Part shown: one piece after another, positions 34,345 through 45,335 of the stretch
Numbering within the stretch: position 1 is the first letter of the stretch
Layout of the letters: each line of letters begins with the position of its first letter
Origin: Lutraria lutraria
Lineage: Eukaryota; Mollusca; Bivalvia; Venerida; Mactridae
Length of the DNA: 64,000 nucleotides
Assembly (NCBI GenBank): GCA_964023205.1
Contig: OZ026839.1
Coordinates: 15,282,386-15,346,385 of the forward strand
Direction of reading: 5' to 3'
Position numbers and translations under genes: made by a program
The notes under the pieces: generated by a model
What the model saw: only the letters and a program-made list of their open reading frames with translations
Database searches by the model: none
What the model was told of the DNA's origin: nothing

Positions 34345-34466
34345 ATGGTGCGCATACGAGAAAGCAAGTTAAAACGTTCTGAGATTTTGAGAAAAAAATT
34401 CTTTTCGCGCAAAGGAATGTAATATCGGGCCAAACGGTGACAATAATGGGACCTGTGATGATACAG
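34345..34466 (+). CDS. Possible first exon of gene Y
   Basis: From ATG 34345 (ACCATGG context) the frame reads MVRIRESKLKRSEILRKKFF, SRKG. A one-base change then gives an open NVISGQTVTIMGPVMIQ up to a strong CAG|GTAAGA donor at 34466. A short basic start of the type KxKR-x-x-x-KKxF is usual for this family. The link to exon 1 at 34885 is inferred from order and splice signals only. Confidence 0.4.
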
Positions 34467-34884
34467 GTAAGATAATATTTGAAACTAGTTTTAAACATAT
34501 ATAAGAACTGTTTTTACTCACGTGCTTCTCGAACGCATGCGCCGTCCGTCTCATCAATTTTTAAATTTATTGACTTCTACTGTTAAAGGACATGCGGTTT
34601 GGAATATTTTGCTTCTCAAGCAATACACAATTTAATCAAAAAGAAATTTTAATGGTAGAGCTCGAACTAAATCTTTCAAGATATTATTAAGTATTGCATG
34701 TATTTCATTAGTAATAGAATCTGAATTAAAATACTGGTGCATGCATAATATGCACACGGGAAGGCGCTGAAAGAAGTGTGTTAGAGCTAGTCACAGTGCC
34801 ACTGCAGCTTGAAAGATGATTATTCTTGAGTTCCAGAAAACTCCTTTTGAAACTACAATTGAATGAAATTATTATCAGTTACAG

Positions 34885-35075
34885 ATATATCATGGCAAAT
34901 CGCCTGCATTTGCTAGATACTCGCAGAGAAACAAGACAGGGTCTCGGGTCTATTTTGTATATATATTGTGAATTTTGTCACTCTGAAGTGGCCGTACCTA
35001 CCGGCAAAAGACACAATGGAGGCGTTACAACCTATCCAGCACGTATATTTGATATTAACACAAAGATAGCAGCCG
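34885..35075 (+). CDS. Gene Y exon: GLGSILYIYC block
   Basis: Between a TTACAG acceptor and a GCCG|GTAGTT donor the frame reads MANRLHLLDTRRETRQGLGS, ILYIYCEFCHSEVAVPTGKR and YPARIFDINTKIAA. It matches by eye the same block in Y2 (QRGLGGYLYVKC) and the family motif FD(V/I)N-x-K-x-A. The splice phase (G|CG) fits the exon at 38297 exactly, giving Ala then MLNTGVG. Confidence 0.65.
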
Positions 35076-35630
35076 GTAGTTTTACTAGTTAACCACACAC
35101 TTATAATTATATACTAATATTATTTACAGCAAATGATAAATTACTAAAATAACTTCATGTAAATTTGTATTCAACTAAGTGTCAGACTGGCATGTTTGTA
35201 GTCAAGTGGTTGTGAAACTGACTGTCTTAAAATTACGATGACATATATATCATGAAAATACAGTATGTATATATCCCGGTACAACCAGTTTCCGGCAATC
35301 TTACGGTAAATTGATTGCAAAACTCGAAAATACATGTGAGAAAATACTACTGCCATTAAATATTACCTGGAAGATTTCCAGCTTCTGTATTAAATAAATA
35401 AAATGTACTTACCTCGCTGTTTGTTTTACTTATGCGCTTCAAATATGGCCGACCTAATTTTCGTCCAAGGGAAGTAATCCAACCTAATTCCGGCAACTGT
35501 ATTAAAAGTATACTACACTAAAATGTGTGCGTCGCATTAACACGGGAACAGTCCAAAAAAAGTTTTCAAAAGTGTGGAACATTTTTAACTGTCAATAACA
35601 TATATACATCATCTTATTACGGTCAGAAGT

Positions 35631-37551
35631 TTAATTGCAATTTTTATTACTACAGTTAGGACAGACAAAGGTGTCACCTCTTCTGATTACCCTAACCGTT
35701 GTACAGAAAGACAAGTGTACCCATCCTTGACATGTGTCACACTGTCCCCAGTTCACTATGATAAGGTCAGGCCTCTTGGTCGAATCCGGTGAAAATCTCT
35801 TGCATACGATGCACCTGTCCGAGTCAGAAATTTCGTCATCCGATTCTGAGCTAGAGAAATTTTCGCTCAAAGCCATTTTTTTGCTTTACTACCTGATGTT
35901 GATGGTTGTTCTATGCACTTGGTTCTTTTACCTTTACTTGAACTTTGTTTATCAGATTGTTTACCTTTCTTTGAGTTGTTATTTGTGTCATGTTCTATAA
36001 TTCTATCAAAAATGTCATCCTCAGTGATGCATTTACCACCCACTATTTTGCTCAATGTTTTACGGGGTTTGGCCTTCAGAACATTCTGCAATACTGTACC
36101 TCCTTTGTTCAACAGGAATTATTCAGCTGCATTATATTGTTCATTATTTGATTTATCAGATGTTGGGACAATGGCGTCAACTGAAGATACATGCTCTCTT
36201 GTAAAGGATGTAGATGGTGCAGTTTGAATGTCTTTGATCACTGTGTTATCAAATGGGTATATTCCACTTTTTCTAAAGGCAGATTGAATATTACTGGGAG
36301 TCAAAGTGCTGATGTACACCTTACAAGCCAATTTGCAAACTTCATATCGCGTGATCATACAACCACCAGACTCGCGAATGAAGCTGTGACAGGCAGAGTT
36401 CCAAGCCATCTCAAATGGACCAAAGCAACTGACATCCAGTGGTTGTAGAAGGTGGCTACAATGAGGAGGCAGCACAAATAAGTGAATGCGATTAGATTTA
36501 GCCCACTCAATAACAGGGATAGTGATATGGCTCTTATGTCCATCATATAAAACTAAAACATCATCTTCATCCCTTGGTGGTAAATACTTCATCAAATGTT
36601 TCTGAATGTAATTGCTGAAAGTTTTAGAATTTGACCACCCTGACTCAGATACTTCTCCACCTGCTCCAGCACTGGCACCTTCCATTAAACTATCAAGCAT
36701 TCTAGCCCCAGGAAAGACAAAGTATGGGGGTATAACCTGTCCGATACCATTCGCACATCCAATTAAAGTGACTGTCTTACCTCTGCCGGATGTCACAGCC
36801 TGGGATCTTGAAAATTTACCTCCTATAAGTTTAGGTGGTTTGTGTTCAGTTTTCAGACTCTTCTCATCTATATTGAGTAAGAATGTGGTTGAGCTCGACA
36901 TAGTAATTGTCGACTACCCCCCTAGTTGCAGACTTTGCCCTAGCAACTTCTAGACTTCTTGGTTTCTTAACACCGATGTCAGGCCACCTACCCAGAAATT
37001 TGTATAACCATCTATCAGTTAGTGGGTTATCATTAGTTCTCAAACCTTAATGTATGGCATAGTCAGTTGCCAAATTTATTGTTTCCTGTCGACTGTAACC
37101 ATAGCCCACTTCATCCATTGTTTTCAAATGATTACACAAAAGTGCCTCATGTTCCTGGGAAAACAGAGGTTGGGGTCCGGACTTAATGGTTTCCAAACGC
37201 ACTTTACCATAAAGTCTATCCTGTAATGTTGTTCTTGGGTTAGAATATATTCTTGCTGCTTTGTTTGTGGACATACCATTTTCTTTTACAGCAAGGTAGG
37301 CATTTGTTAAGTTGTCAGTATTATAGGACCTGTAAGAACCTCTTTCAGGTATCCTACGCTGAAAATAAACGGAAAAAGCATAAAACGATATTGACAAATG
37401 ACTCAATCATTATCCAATTAATTTAAACGTTCTAAAAAAATTGGTAAGGTACTATGTGTAATTTGGCACGTTATATTTTCTGTTAAGTATACTACAGAAA
37501 ATATTTACGGGAGGCGGGATAAACACATTGACTTACTTCACCAGACGACAT
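35631..37551 (-). pseudogene. T4: pogo-like transposase with C-terminal PHD finger, antisense in gene Y intron
   Basis: A five-codon first coding exon (MSSGE, 37551-37537) ends at GAA|GTAAGT; the second exon starts at 37358 after TTTTCAG with RRIPERGSYRSYNTDNL. A psq/CENP-B region follows (NKAARIYSNPRTTLQDRLYG, VGYGYSRQETINLATDYAIH), one TAA at ~37048, then WLYKFLGRWPDIGVKKPRSL. A deletion with frame change near 36895 leads to the DDE_1 core: LLNIDEKSLKTEHKPP, TVTLIGCANGIGQVIPPYFV, VLVLYDGHKSHITIPVIEWA, HCSHLLQPLDVSCFGPFEMA. All three Asp are present. A TAA at 36119 and a frame change in an A7 run near 35876 precede the PHD finger (CIVCKRFSP, CDTCQGWVHLSFC, FVCPNC). The lesions are few and mostly single-base, so the copy is relatively young. 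Confidence 0.88.
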
Positions 37552-37850
37552 GGGCGGAATCGTGTACGTTCAATATTTACACGAAAAATAATGAACCAAT
37601 CACGTAAAAAATGGGAATAGCGAAAGCAATGAAAAATAACAATTGATGCGTGTTTTTTATCAATACTTACGTTTTAAATGTTCATTTTGCCAAATGACAG
37701 TTTGATTGACATCTCCGTACTGTTTACAAACAAAACGCGCGCACTTGACCCGGATGTGACGTAAGGATTGTGGAAAACTAAAACATTTCCAGGGCCGTCG
37801 GAAACAGGTTAGTGCCGAAAATTGGTTGTCGCGGGATATATATACACATA

Positions 37851-38059
37851 CTGTATTTCATTACTTTCCGTTGGGCTCAAATCCGTGGTTTTTACTAAAA
37901 TGGCTTTTTCGTGGAGACATAAATACGTGGATTTTGATTGATTTTTGAAAAGAAATGCATTATCTCTGCATTTAAATTCGTGGGGAATTGAATTCGTGGA
38001 TGAGACGACCCGCGAAATCCACGAAATTAAATCCCCAACGAAGATGAATGATTCCACAG
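37851..38059. mobile_element. TA-flanked MITE (CTGT...ACAG)
   Basis: The left end reads ACTGTATTTCATTACTTTCC and the right end, reversed, CTGTGGAATCATTCATCTTC, followed in both by CGTTGGG and a GTGGNTTT-like block. Both sides abut TA. This suggests a Tc1/mariner-type non-autonomous element. A GT-rich tract follows at 38064-38180. Confidence 0.55.
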
Positions 38060-38296
38060 TATGTATTTCTGTATGTGCGTGTGTTCGTACGAGTGGGTGT
38101 GCGCGCTTGCGCGTAAACGTTGTGTGTATATGTGTTCTTTGTAAGCGTTTGTGTGATCGTGAGGGTGTTTGTGTGACGATCGAAAGCGTTAATTTCATAG
38201 AAAAATAACTGCCTATAAATTATTCTCAAAGTGAATGTTGAATATGAATGTCAAACCGAACACACTATGTAATAATCATTACAAAAATAATTTCAG

Positions 38297-38812
38297 CGAT
38301 GTTAAATACAGGTGTTGGACAATCTCAACTTAACAATATATTGGCAGAACTGAATTTACCACCAGTATTTCACAAGACATTAAAGAAACGAGTGAGAGAA
38401 ATAGGGGAAACGATAGAAACAATCGGTGCAGAGTCATGTGATCAAGCCATACCGGAGGAGTTAGAATTGCTTCAGTATCTTAGTTCAGAACCAAGGTAAA
38501 GTCGCATATATCATCAACAATGTTATCGAAAGGGCATAATTTGTAACAACAGCAGATTTGCTCCAAAATCTTAAATGCTCCTAAATCGAACCATAATGTA
38601 GTTCTTACGAATGTCCTCGACAAATATTTTCTTAGTATTACATGTATATTGAGATTCAAAATAAGTAATGCTTTTAGAGCATTGAAACTAAGAATAATAC
38701 ATGTATAGTGCATGTTTTCAACAGTACCTCCGGTGGTTCAGTGAAGGCAGAGGTAGCTTATGGTAGTGGTTGGCAGAAGCGTGGGACAGGACGTTGTAGA
38801 AATAGCTTATCA
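38297..38812 (+). CDS. Gene Y exons 2 and 3
   Basis: Exon 38297-38495 reads MLNTGVGQSQLNNILAELNL, PPVFHKTLKKRVREIGETIE and ESCDQAIPEELELLQYL, ending CAAG|GTAAAG. Exon 38726-38812 (acceptor TTTTCAACAG, donor TCAG|GTAATA) reads GGSVKAEVAYGSGWQKRGTG and RCRNSLSG. The family shows VSYDMGWQKRG at this point, where Asp is often present; here it is YGSGWQKRG, so a possible catalytic Asp has been lost. Phases of both introns are consistent. Confidence 0.75.
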
Positions 38813-39197
38813 GGTAATATGTATAGTCTTGTAAAACAGTAATTTACGTTCACTTCTTCATTCTTACGATATGAAAAAATATACAAACGGAAAGTTACTC
38901 TTTGTCAAAGAATTCATACATATGGTGACATGAATTACGTCCTGTAATCAAAGGTCACATTTAATTGTCCTTTTATTTCCTACTTCGTTATTCCGAGTTC
39001 ACATTTCATTATTCATAATTTACTTTATAGATCACTTTATAACTTACGTTATACTCACACTTTCAGTTCATGTTCCATACTTTTAATGCTCAATACAAAG
39101 TAAAGTGTATAGAGCTATATAGTCGTAAAATGTTGCTTGAGGTCGAAATCGTTTCCATGTCATGTACATTTATTAATATGACTTGCATATCTTCAGG

Positions 39198-39966
39198 TCA
39201 TGTGACTGTCATAGGCAAACGAAAGAAGGTTATTAGCTATGGAGTTGCCAAAAAGCAATGTAGAATATGTTCATACTCATCAAGATATCACAGACGACCG
39301 AGGACACATCAGTGCAGGCGTAACTGGAACGGGAGTTCGAAAGCAATGGAACCATTTTTAGCGATCAACTGTGATTGAAAGAAAGGGGATTTCATGTTGA
39401 AAGAATAATAATGGATGATGATACAACGACTCTTTACACGTGCTAGGCAATCTACATGTCATGAATTAGAAAAATGTAGTGACAGTAATTACGTAATGAA
39501 GAATTTCACTGGAGAACTAATAGCGCTCTGAACTAGACATAAATTGAGTAACAAGACAGTTTCAAAACTTTCTGTAGACTTCTCTTACGCCGTCAAGCAA
39601 AATCAGAACGACCAAGTGTCAATGAAAGGAGCGTTGACCGCGATCATTCCCCATGCTTTTGGAGATGACACATTATGCTATGATCAACACGGGTGTCAGC
39701 ACAACGTTGAAGGGAAGGACTACAAACACAAACGATTACCGCACGGGCGTGACTTGAGTGGGAAATCGTTTAAGGCAGATCTACAACAATTGATGAGTAG
39801 GTATTTGAGCGATGCAATGCTAACTAAACTCTCAACGCTTCAATCTACAAATAGCAATGAAAATATGAATGCCCTTTTTGCAAGGAAAGCACCAAAGAGT
39901 GAACATTACAGCGGCTCTGAGAGTCTTGATTCTAGAGTTGCGGCAGGAAATTCATATTTGACAAAG
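39198..39966 (+). pseudogene. Gene Y exon 4: metal-binding and Mutator-like core, with lesions
   Basis: After ATCTTCAG the frame reads HVTVIGKRKKVISYGVAKKQ, then CRICSYSSRYHRRPRTHQCR, NWNGSSKAMEP, the family's CxxC...HxC cluster and GSSKxME motif. A stop at ~39376 and frame changes lead to VERIIMDDDTTT and CHELEKCSDSNYVMKNFTGE, with another TGA at 39531. From 39544 it is open: SKLSVDFSYAVKQNQND, AIIPHAFGDDTLCYDQHGCQ, HKRLPHGRDLSGKSFKADLQ, SNENMNALFARKAPKSEHYS. MDDD-TTT and HAFGDD carry the best candidates for catalytic Asp. It ends CAAAG|GTAAAG. The family is known as 'Mutator-like transposase domain' (PF20700, from memory); activity is not established. Confidence 0.78.
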
Positions 39967-40114
39967 GTAAAGTTTAAAATTGTAACAGTTATGTATTTCA
40001 TAAAGGGGATACATTGACATACAGTTATTCAATTTTCACATTCATGCATGACCCGGCATTGTTTTAACAAGGCACGGTTCACTGCTACAACTATATTCTT
40101 TCTGTATGTTTCAG

Positions 40115-40254
40115 GTCAACGAAAATCACAACTTATCCCCTGGTAAGTTTACAAAGCAGCGATTTGAAAATCTAGATAGGATCCGAGAGCGTTGGAAAAG
40201 AACTCAAACTAATGTGTACTCTAAACGACGGAGACTTGAACTGAAAATTGAACG
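40115..40254 (+). CDS. Gene Y exon 5: basic linker
   Basis: Between TGTTTCAG and AACG|GTATGT the frame reads VNENHNLSPGKFTKQRFENL, then RKR-rich sequence ending RRRLELKIER. This basic region links the transposase-like part to the exonuclease in family members. A further small exon may begin at 40442 after CTCGGTTCAG. Confidence 0.6.
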
Positions 40255-40546
40255 GTATGTATTGTATATAAATTATACACTGGTATATATACTGAGTGAT
40301 GTATGCGTATACTATCTTAAAATTGTTTTTGTTCACATATCGTTACAGAATGTTAATATCCAGGTAAAATGTTTTTAGAGTCATCCCTTTGTAACTGGTT
40401 AGTCACTGATTAATATTGAGAAATTTTCTTTCTCTCGGTTCAGCATACATCTGTACCAGAACGAACCCCATGAGAGCAAAGCTGCATTACACAGATTCAC
40501 ATAACCGAAATAAATAAACACATATATAGAATTTATCATCTAAGAT

Positions 40547-41411
40547 TATTACGTGCTGGAGACTACCGGTGGAGGTACCTGTATAATTTGGATAACATAT
40601 TTTGCATTATGTAGTCAAATTCTGTGTATTTTCGATGGCGAAGAACAAAGTCCACGGAATTTTCAATTTGTTATATTTCAGGATATGAAAACGAAATCAT
40701 TCAAATTGCAGCCAAAGATTGGAAAACTGGAGACGTTTTTTCAGAATAAGCCCATGTAAAAAGACAATTGGTAGAAGAATATTAACATTAACCGGAATTG
40801 AATTGCATAGTGGACTGATGTATCACAATATGCAACCAGTCCAGTCATGCGGCATTACAGAGACTTTATCAAATTTTGACATTTGGTTACATTGCCATAA
40901 TACATCATTTCTTGTTGCACATAATGCATCGTTTGATTCTAGAATGCTAATGAACACCAGTATTCGATCCGTGCAAAATATTTGTAGTTCTGTAAAGGGA
41001 TTCATTGACACTATTCCTATTTTTAGACGTGCTTTTCCATTAATTGAGAATTATAAGTTAAAAACACTTGTTCGGGAACTTTTAAAGAGGGATTATGACG
41101 CACATAACGCCGAGGCAGATACTGGTGTTCTTACCAATCTGTGTGAAATGATTCCGCATGAATTTTTTATTTGAACAAAATATCAATTAGTACAAAACAA
41201 GTTATATAAAGTTTTTAAAGCTAAAAATGAGGCATCACATTTGGAATCATTTTCGGAAATCACTGTACAGAAATTGATGACGAAAGTAGACGCCAAATTA
41301 ATTGCGGGCAGTGGCCTTTCATTTGCAAACGTCTGTAAACTGTATCAAAGGTCCGCCGTTCAAGACGCCTTAGTTAAAATTTTGAAGGCAATTGGGCTTA
41401 AGAATCCATAA
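40547..41411 (+). pseudogene. Gene Y 3' exons: DEDDh-type exonuclease domain
   Basis: An Exo I-like motif (YYVLETTGG) near 40555 precedes a donor; the usual first Asp (FDxETTG) is Val here. After an ATATTTCAG acceptor at 40681 one frame gives YENEIIQIAAKDWKTGDVFS. From about 40790 another gives LTGIELHSGLMYHNMQPVQS. Exo II follows as FLVAHNASFDSRML and Exo III as DAHNAEADTGVLTNLC, with the H-x-A-x-x-D pattern of the DEDDh group. After a stop near 41172 the sequence is open again to 41411 (SEITVQKLMTKVDAKLIAGS, LYQRSAVQDALVKILKAIGL). This resembles the C-terminal tail of family members. The fusion of a Mutator-like domain to a 3'-5' exonuclease is seen in other animal copies, as I recall; this copy carries inactivating lesions. 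Confidence 0.72.
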
Positions 41412-41649
41412 GCATCAGTGAACAAAATGGAACAATTTCTATCCAAGTACAATGCGAGCTTACATTATAAAGTATTTGTGATGATTTGTGAGATGTAAGT
41501 TGTGTACATGCACGTTGTATCTTTAGAATATCTGAAATGTATATACGTAAATGCAAGTTGAATTTTTGTAGATCTGATATGTATAATAAGTGTGTGCATG
41601 CACGTTGCATTTTTATAGTTCTTAGATTAAGTGCGTACACGCACGTTGT
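41412..41649. other. Short stretch with diverged ~60-bp tandem motif
   Basis: TGTRCATGCACGTTG recurs at about 41500, 41591 and 41632 (as GTACACGCACGTTG), giving a loose tandem pattern up to the B4 insertion site. Confidence 0.5.
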
Positions 41650-43364
41650 TTTTAGCTCACCAGAGCACGAATGTGCTCAAGGTGAGCTTTTGTGATCGCC
41701 CTGCGTCCATCGTGCGTCGTTACGTGGCGTCCATGTTTACTTAAAACAACATCTTCTCCTACACCGCTATGCCGATTGCAACCAAACTTTGCTGGAATGA
41801 TCCTTGGGTGGTCCCCTTTCAAAGTTGTTCAAAAAATTAAATTTCATTAAAAACTCTGGTTGCTATGGCAACAAATAGAAAAAACTTAAAAAATCTTCTT
41901 GTCCGAAACCACAGGGCCTAGAGCTGAGATATTTGGTATGTAGCATTGTCTAATGGAACTCTACAAAGTTTGTTCAAATTATACCCCTAGGGTCAAAATT
42001 GGCTCTGCCCCGGGGGTACCTTGATTTTACATAGACTTATATAGGAAATTTAAAAAATCTTCTTGTCAAGAACTACAATACCTAGAGCTTTGATATTTGG
42101 TGTGTAGCATAGTCTAGTAGACCTCTACCAAGTTTGTTCAAATTATTGCCCTAGGGTTAAAATTGGCCCCGTCCCGGGGGTCACTTGATTTATATAGACT
42201 TATATAGGAAAATTTAAAAAATCTTCTTCTCCGAAACCACAAGGCCTAGAGCTGAGATATTTGGTATGTAGCATTATCTAGTGGACCTCTACCAAGTTTG
42301 TTCAAATTATTGCCCTAGGGTCAAAATTGGCCCTGCCCTGGGGCTTATTCTATTTTATATAGGAAAATTTAAAAAATCTTCTTCTCCGAAACCACAAGGC
42401 CTAGAGCTAAGATTTTTCGTATGTAGCATTGTCTAGTGGACCTCTACCAAGTTTGTTCAAATTATTGCCCTAGGGTCAAAATTGGCCCCGCCCCTGGGGT
42501 CACTTGATTTATATAGACTTATATAGTAAAATTTAAAAAATCTCCGAAACTGCAAGGCCTAGAGCTTAGATATTTGGTGTGTAGCATTATCTAGTGGACC
42601 TCTACCAAGTTAGTTCAAATTATTGCCCTAGGGTCAAAATTAGCCCTGTCCTGGGGTTTATTCTATTTTATATAGGAAAATTTAAAAAATCTTCTCCGAA
42701 ACCACAAGGCCTAGAGCTAAGATATTTGGTATGTAGCATTGTCTAGTGGACCTCTACCAAGTTTGTTCAAATTATTGCCCTAGGGTCAAAATTGGCCCCG
42801 CCCCGGGGGTCACTTGATTTATATAGACTTATATAGGAAAATTTTAAAAATCTTCTTCTCCGAAACCACAAGGCCTAGAGCTAAGATATTTGGTATGTAG
42901 CATTGTCTAGTGGACCTCTACGAAGTTAGTTCAAATTATTGCCCTAGGGTCAAAATTGGCCCCGTCCCGGGGGTCACTTGATTTATATAGACTTATAGAC
43001 TTATATAGGAAAAATTAAAAAATCTCCGAAACTGCAAGGCCTAGAGCTTAGATATTTTGTATGTGGCATTGTCTAGTGGACCTTAACTAAGTTTGTTCAA
43101 ATTATGGCCCTGGGGTCAAAATTAACCCTGCCCTGGGGTTTATTCTATTTTATATTGGAAATTTTTTAAAAATCTTCTCCGAAACCACAAGGCCTAGAGC
43201 TAAGATATTTGGTATCTAGCTTTGTCTAATAGACCTCTTTTAAAAAATGGCCCAGATGGGTCACTTGATCTTACTTGGACTCGTATAGAAAACTTCAACA
43301 ATGTTAATCTCCAAATGACCTTTTCTCCTGGTGAGCATTTATAGGGCCATCATGGCCCTCTTGT
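41650..43364 (+). mobile_element. Element B4: full-length family B element, left partner of the duplication
   Basis: It starts TTTTAGCTCACCAGAGCACG and ends with CTGGTGAGCATTTATAGGG, CCATCATGGCCCTCTTGT. The 5' GCTCACCAG and subterminal 3' CTGGTGAGC form the asymmetric inverted repeat; a GGGCCATCATGGCCC hairpin follows. The core has about ten ~150-bp units. The right flank (TAAGTTGTTCC...GGCAACCAAT) is itself an internal B-family sequence, so B4 adjoins an older B remnant. Its right part, from about 42.7 kb, is nearly identical to the right part of B5. Confidence 0.88.
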
Positions 43365-43421
43365 TAAGTTGTTCCAAACATTAAATTTTATTTGTAAATC
43401 TTGTTGCCATGGCAACCAATA

Positions 43422-44119
43422 CAGGGCTTTTTTTCATGAGTTGGGGAAGTAGCCTGTAGCCTTTTTCAAGGGGAAAAAACATGCGGCATATTGGAAAAAA
43501 GGGGAAAATCACAACACCTCTTTTATTGTTTATCTATATATAAGTCCTTGCCGGAAACAAAAATGAGCAATGCCTTAAAACACTGCACTTGAATAAACAT
43601 TTGATATGTCAGGTATAGTTCACATTATTCTGTTTCACACCAACAGTCAATTCTGATTTTATTGGAAAGGCATTATCATAGTTTTATGACAGAAACACTC
43701 CATTACCTTGTAGTCAGCGTTTTATACGCGAAAATGACAGAAAAAACATGCTCTTGCAAGTGTTTCACATGACCAGGCCGAGGGACACTCCTGGCATGAG
43801 TAAAACTAAATTTCCAAATAAATCGATGCAATATGATCATCAAATCGTTGCAGTTACAGTTCGCAGAAAGAGATCCCACGAGGCCGTTTCAATCGCGGGA
43901 TATCGGCAAATAATAACCATTGCGGTAATTTAAACAAATAGTATTTCCGGTTTTGATTTTGTCGTATTTTGATGTTTACATATTTTTCACTTCATTTTTG
44001 TGGGGGAAAAGGCTTTTGAAAAGGGAAAAGATATAACTTTTTGGGGAAAAAAGACAACATATTTTGCTTGGGGAAGGCGCCGTTTAACGGCGTCTCTTAA
44101 AGAAGGAAAAAAAGCCCTG
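43422..44119. mobile_element. CAGGGCTTTTTTTC-ended MITE, copy 1
   Basis: Perfect 14-bp inverted termini CAGGGCTTTTTTTC/GAAAAAAAGCCCTG enclose 698 bp. It is flanked by CAATA on both sides, and removal restores the B-family sequence GGCAACCAATATGAAG. CAGGG-type ends suggest hAT; the duplication is 5 bp rather than 8, as in the hAT5 group or another superfamily. The 61-codon open frame inside has no recognisable domain. Confidence 0.8.
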
Positions 44120-44210
44120 CAATATGAAGTACTTAAAAATCTTACTGTCCAAAACCACAGGTTCTACAGCAGCTGCTAAGATATTATGATTAACTAACTT
44201 TGTTTTTTAG

Positions 44211-44284
44211 AAAAATAAAAAAGACAATGAAGTGGAAAATTATAAAGATATCATGTGATACGGAATTTGAGGATGATTGTGATG
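44211..44284 (+). other. Exon-like segment between strong splice signals
   Basis: TTGTTTTTTAG precedes and ATG|GTAAGT follows 74 nt that read ACA-phase KKTMKWKIIKISCDTEFEDD. A duplicate is at 48433-48506. No family recognised; it could be a fragment of a captured gene. Confidence 0.25.
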
Positions 44285-44421
44285 GTAAGTTCTTTTATAT
44301 ATAATTATGTACCAATCAACTTTACATATAATGCTAATCTAATACACTTCTGTTCCTGTTATTCTTAAATCTGCTTAGAGTTGTCTCGTGTTGAAGAATA
44401 ATGACAAGATGTCTGTAGGTA

Positions 44422-44511
44422 ATTGTCATTCCTGTCTCTATCTTGAGTATCATTTCTAAGATTTTTGAAAGGGTTGTCTGTGATCAGGTTGAATCTAATT
44501 TAAAATGCAAC
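44422..44511 (+). pseudogene. Non-LTR retrotransposon reverse transcriptase fragment, copy 1
   Basis: The frame reads IVIPVSILSIISKIFERVVC, DQVESNLK. The pattern P-(V/I)-S-(I/L)-L-x-x-x-SKIFE+ followed by hydrophobics is the start of the reverse transcriptase fingers region in Jockey/CR1/RTE-type elements. Only ~30 codons survive before element E begins. Its duplicate lies at 48644-48733. Confidence 0.6.
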
Positions 44512-44534
44512 ATTATAGTCAGGCTTTTGAAGTG

Positions 44535-45295
44535 TTTTAGCTCACCAGAGCACAAATTGCTCATGGTGAGCTATTGTGATCGTTTGATGGCCCTCGTCCG
44601 TGCTTACGTGTGTCAGGGCGTCAACAATTGCTTTAAACTGCTTTTAATTGCTTCCTAAGTAGTTGGCCAATTTCAATGAAACTTTACAGGGATGTTCCTT
44701 GCATGAAGCTCTATAGATCAAAGTTGTTCAAAAAATTTAATTTCATGAAAAACTTTCATGGTAACCAATAGGAAAAACTTCAAAAATCTTCTTGTCAGAA
44801 AGTTTAACTACAATGCCTATAGAGCTTAGATATTTGATAATAGCATTTAATATCTTTTGAACCACTAATAAATTATTCAAATTATGGCCCTGGGGTCAAA
44901 ATTTGCCTGCCCCCAGGGTTTAGTCTAATTTATTTAGGAAAATTTCAAATATCTTCTCGTCTGAAACCGCAAATATTTGGTATGTAGCATTGTCTAGCGG
45001 ACCTTACCAAGTTTGTGAAAATTAGCTCTGCCCCGGGGTTTACATTATCTATATAGGCTTATATAGGAAAATTACAAAAATCGTATCATCTGAAACGACA
45101 GGGCTTATAAGGTAGAGCTTACATATTTTGTATGTAGCATTGATGATTGGACCTCTACCAAGTTTGTTCAAATTATTGCCCTATGGTCAAAATTGGTTTC
45201 ATCCCTGAGTGACTTGATTTTACATAAGCTCATGATAATTTTCTCCCAGGGTCTTATTTCTGGTGAGCGATATAGGGCCATCATGGCCCTCTTGT
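44535..45295 (+). mobile_element. Element E, copy 1: diverged B-like hairpin-ended element
   Basis: It begins TTTTAGCTCACCAGAGCACA and ends CTGGTGAGCGATATAGGGCC, ATCATGGCCCTCTTGT. The 761-bp body has three to four ~150-bp units more diverged than B4-B6. It ends at the same hairpin and terminus. Duplicate at 48757-49517. Confidence 0.85.
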
Positions 45296-45335
45296 TTTAT
45301 AGTTATGATATTTAAGTTTGTTACACGACTATAAG

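Larger units (their letters stand above)
35076..38296. other. First large intron of gene Y, host of T4
   Basis: This ~3.2-kb intron holds the pogo-like transposase T4 on the opposite strand and a TA-flanked MITE. It begins at a GTAGTT donor and ends at an AATTTCAG acceptor. Confidence 0.55.

Noticed and set aside
37945..38229. Overlapping frames rich in Cys/Val or Thr/His
   Set aside because: They come from a GT-rich tract next to a MITE and are low-complexity artefacts.
43748..43933. 61-codon open frame, perfectly repeated at 47971-48156
   Set aside because: It lies inside a non-autonomous CAGGGC-ended MITE; its conservation is explained by the block duplication and no domain is visible.
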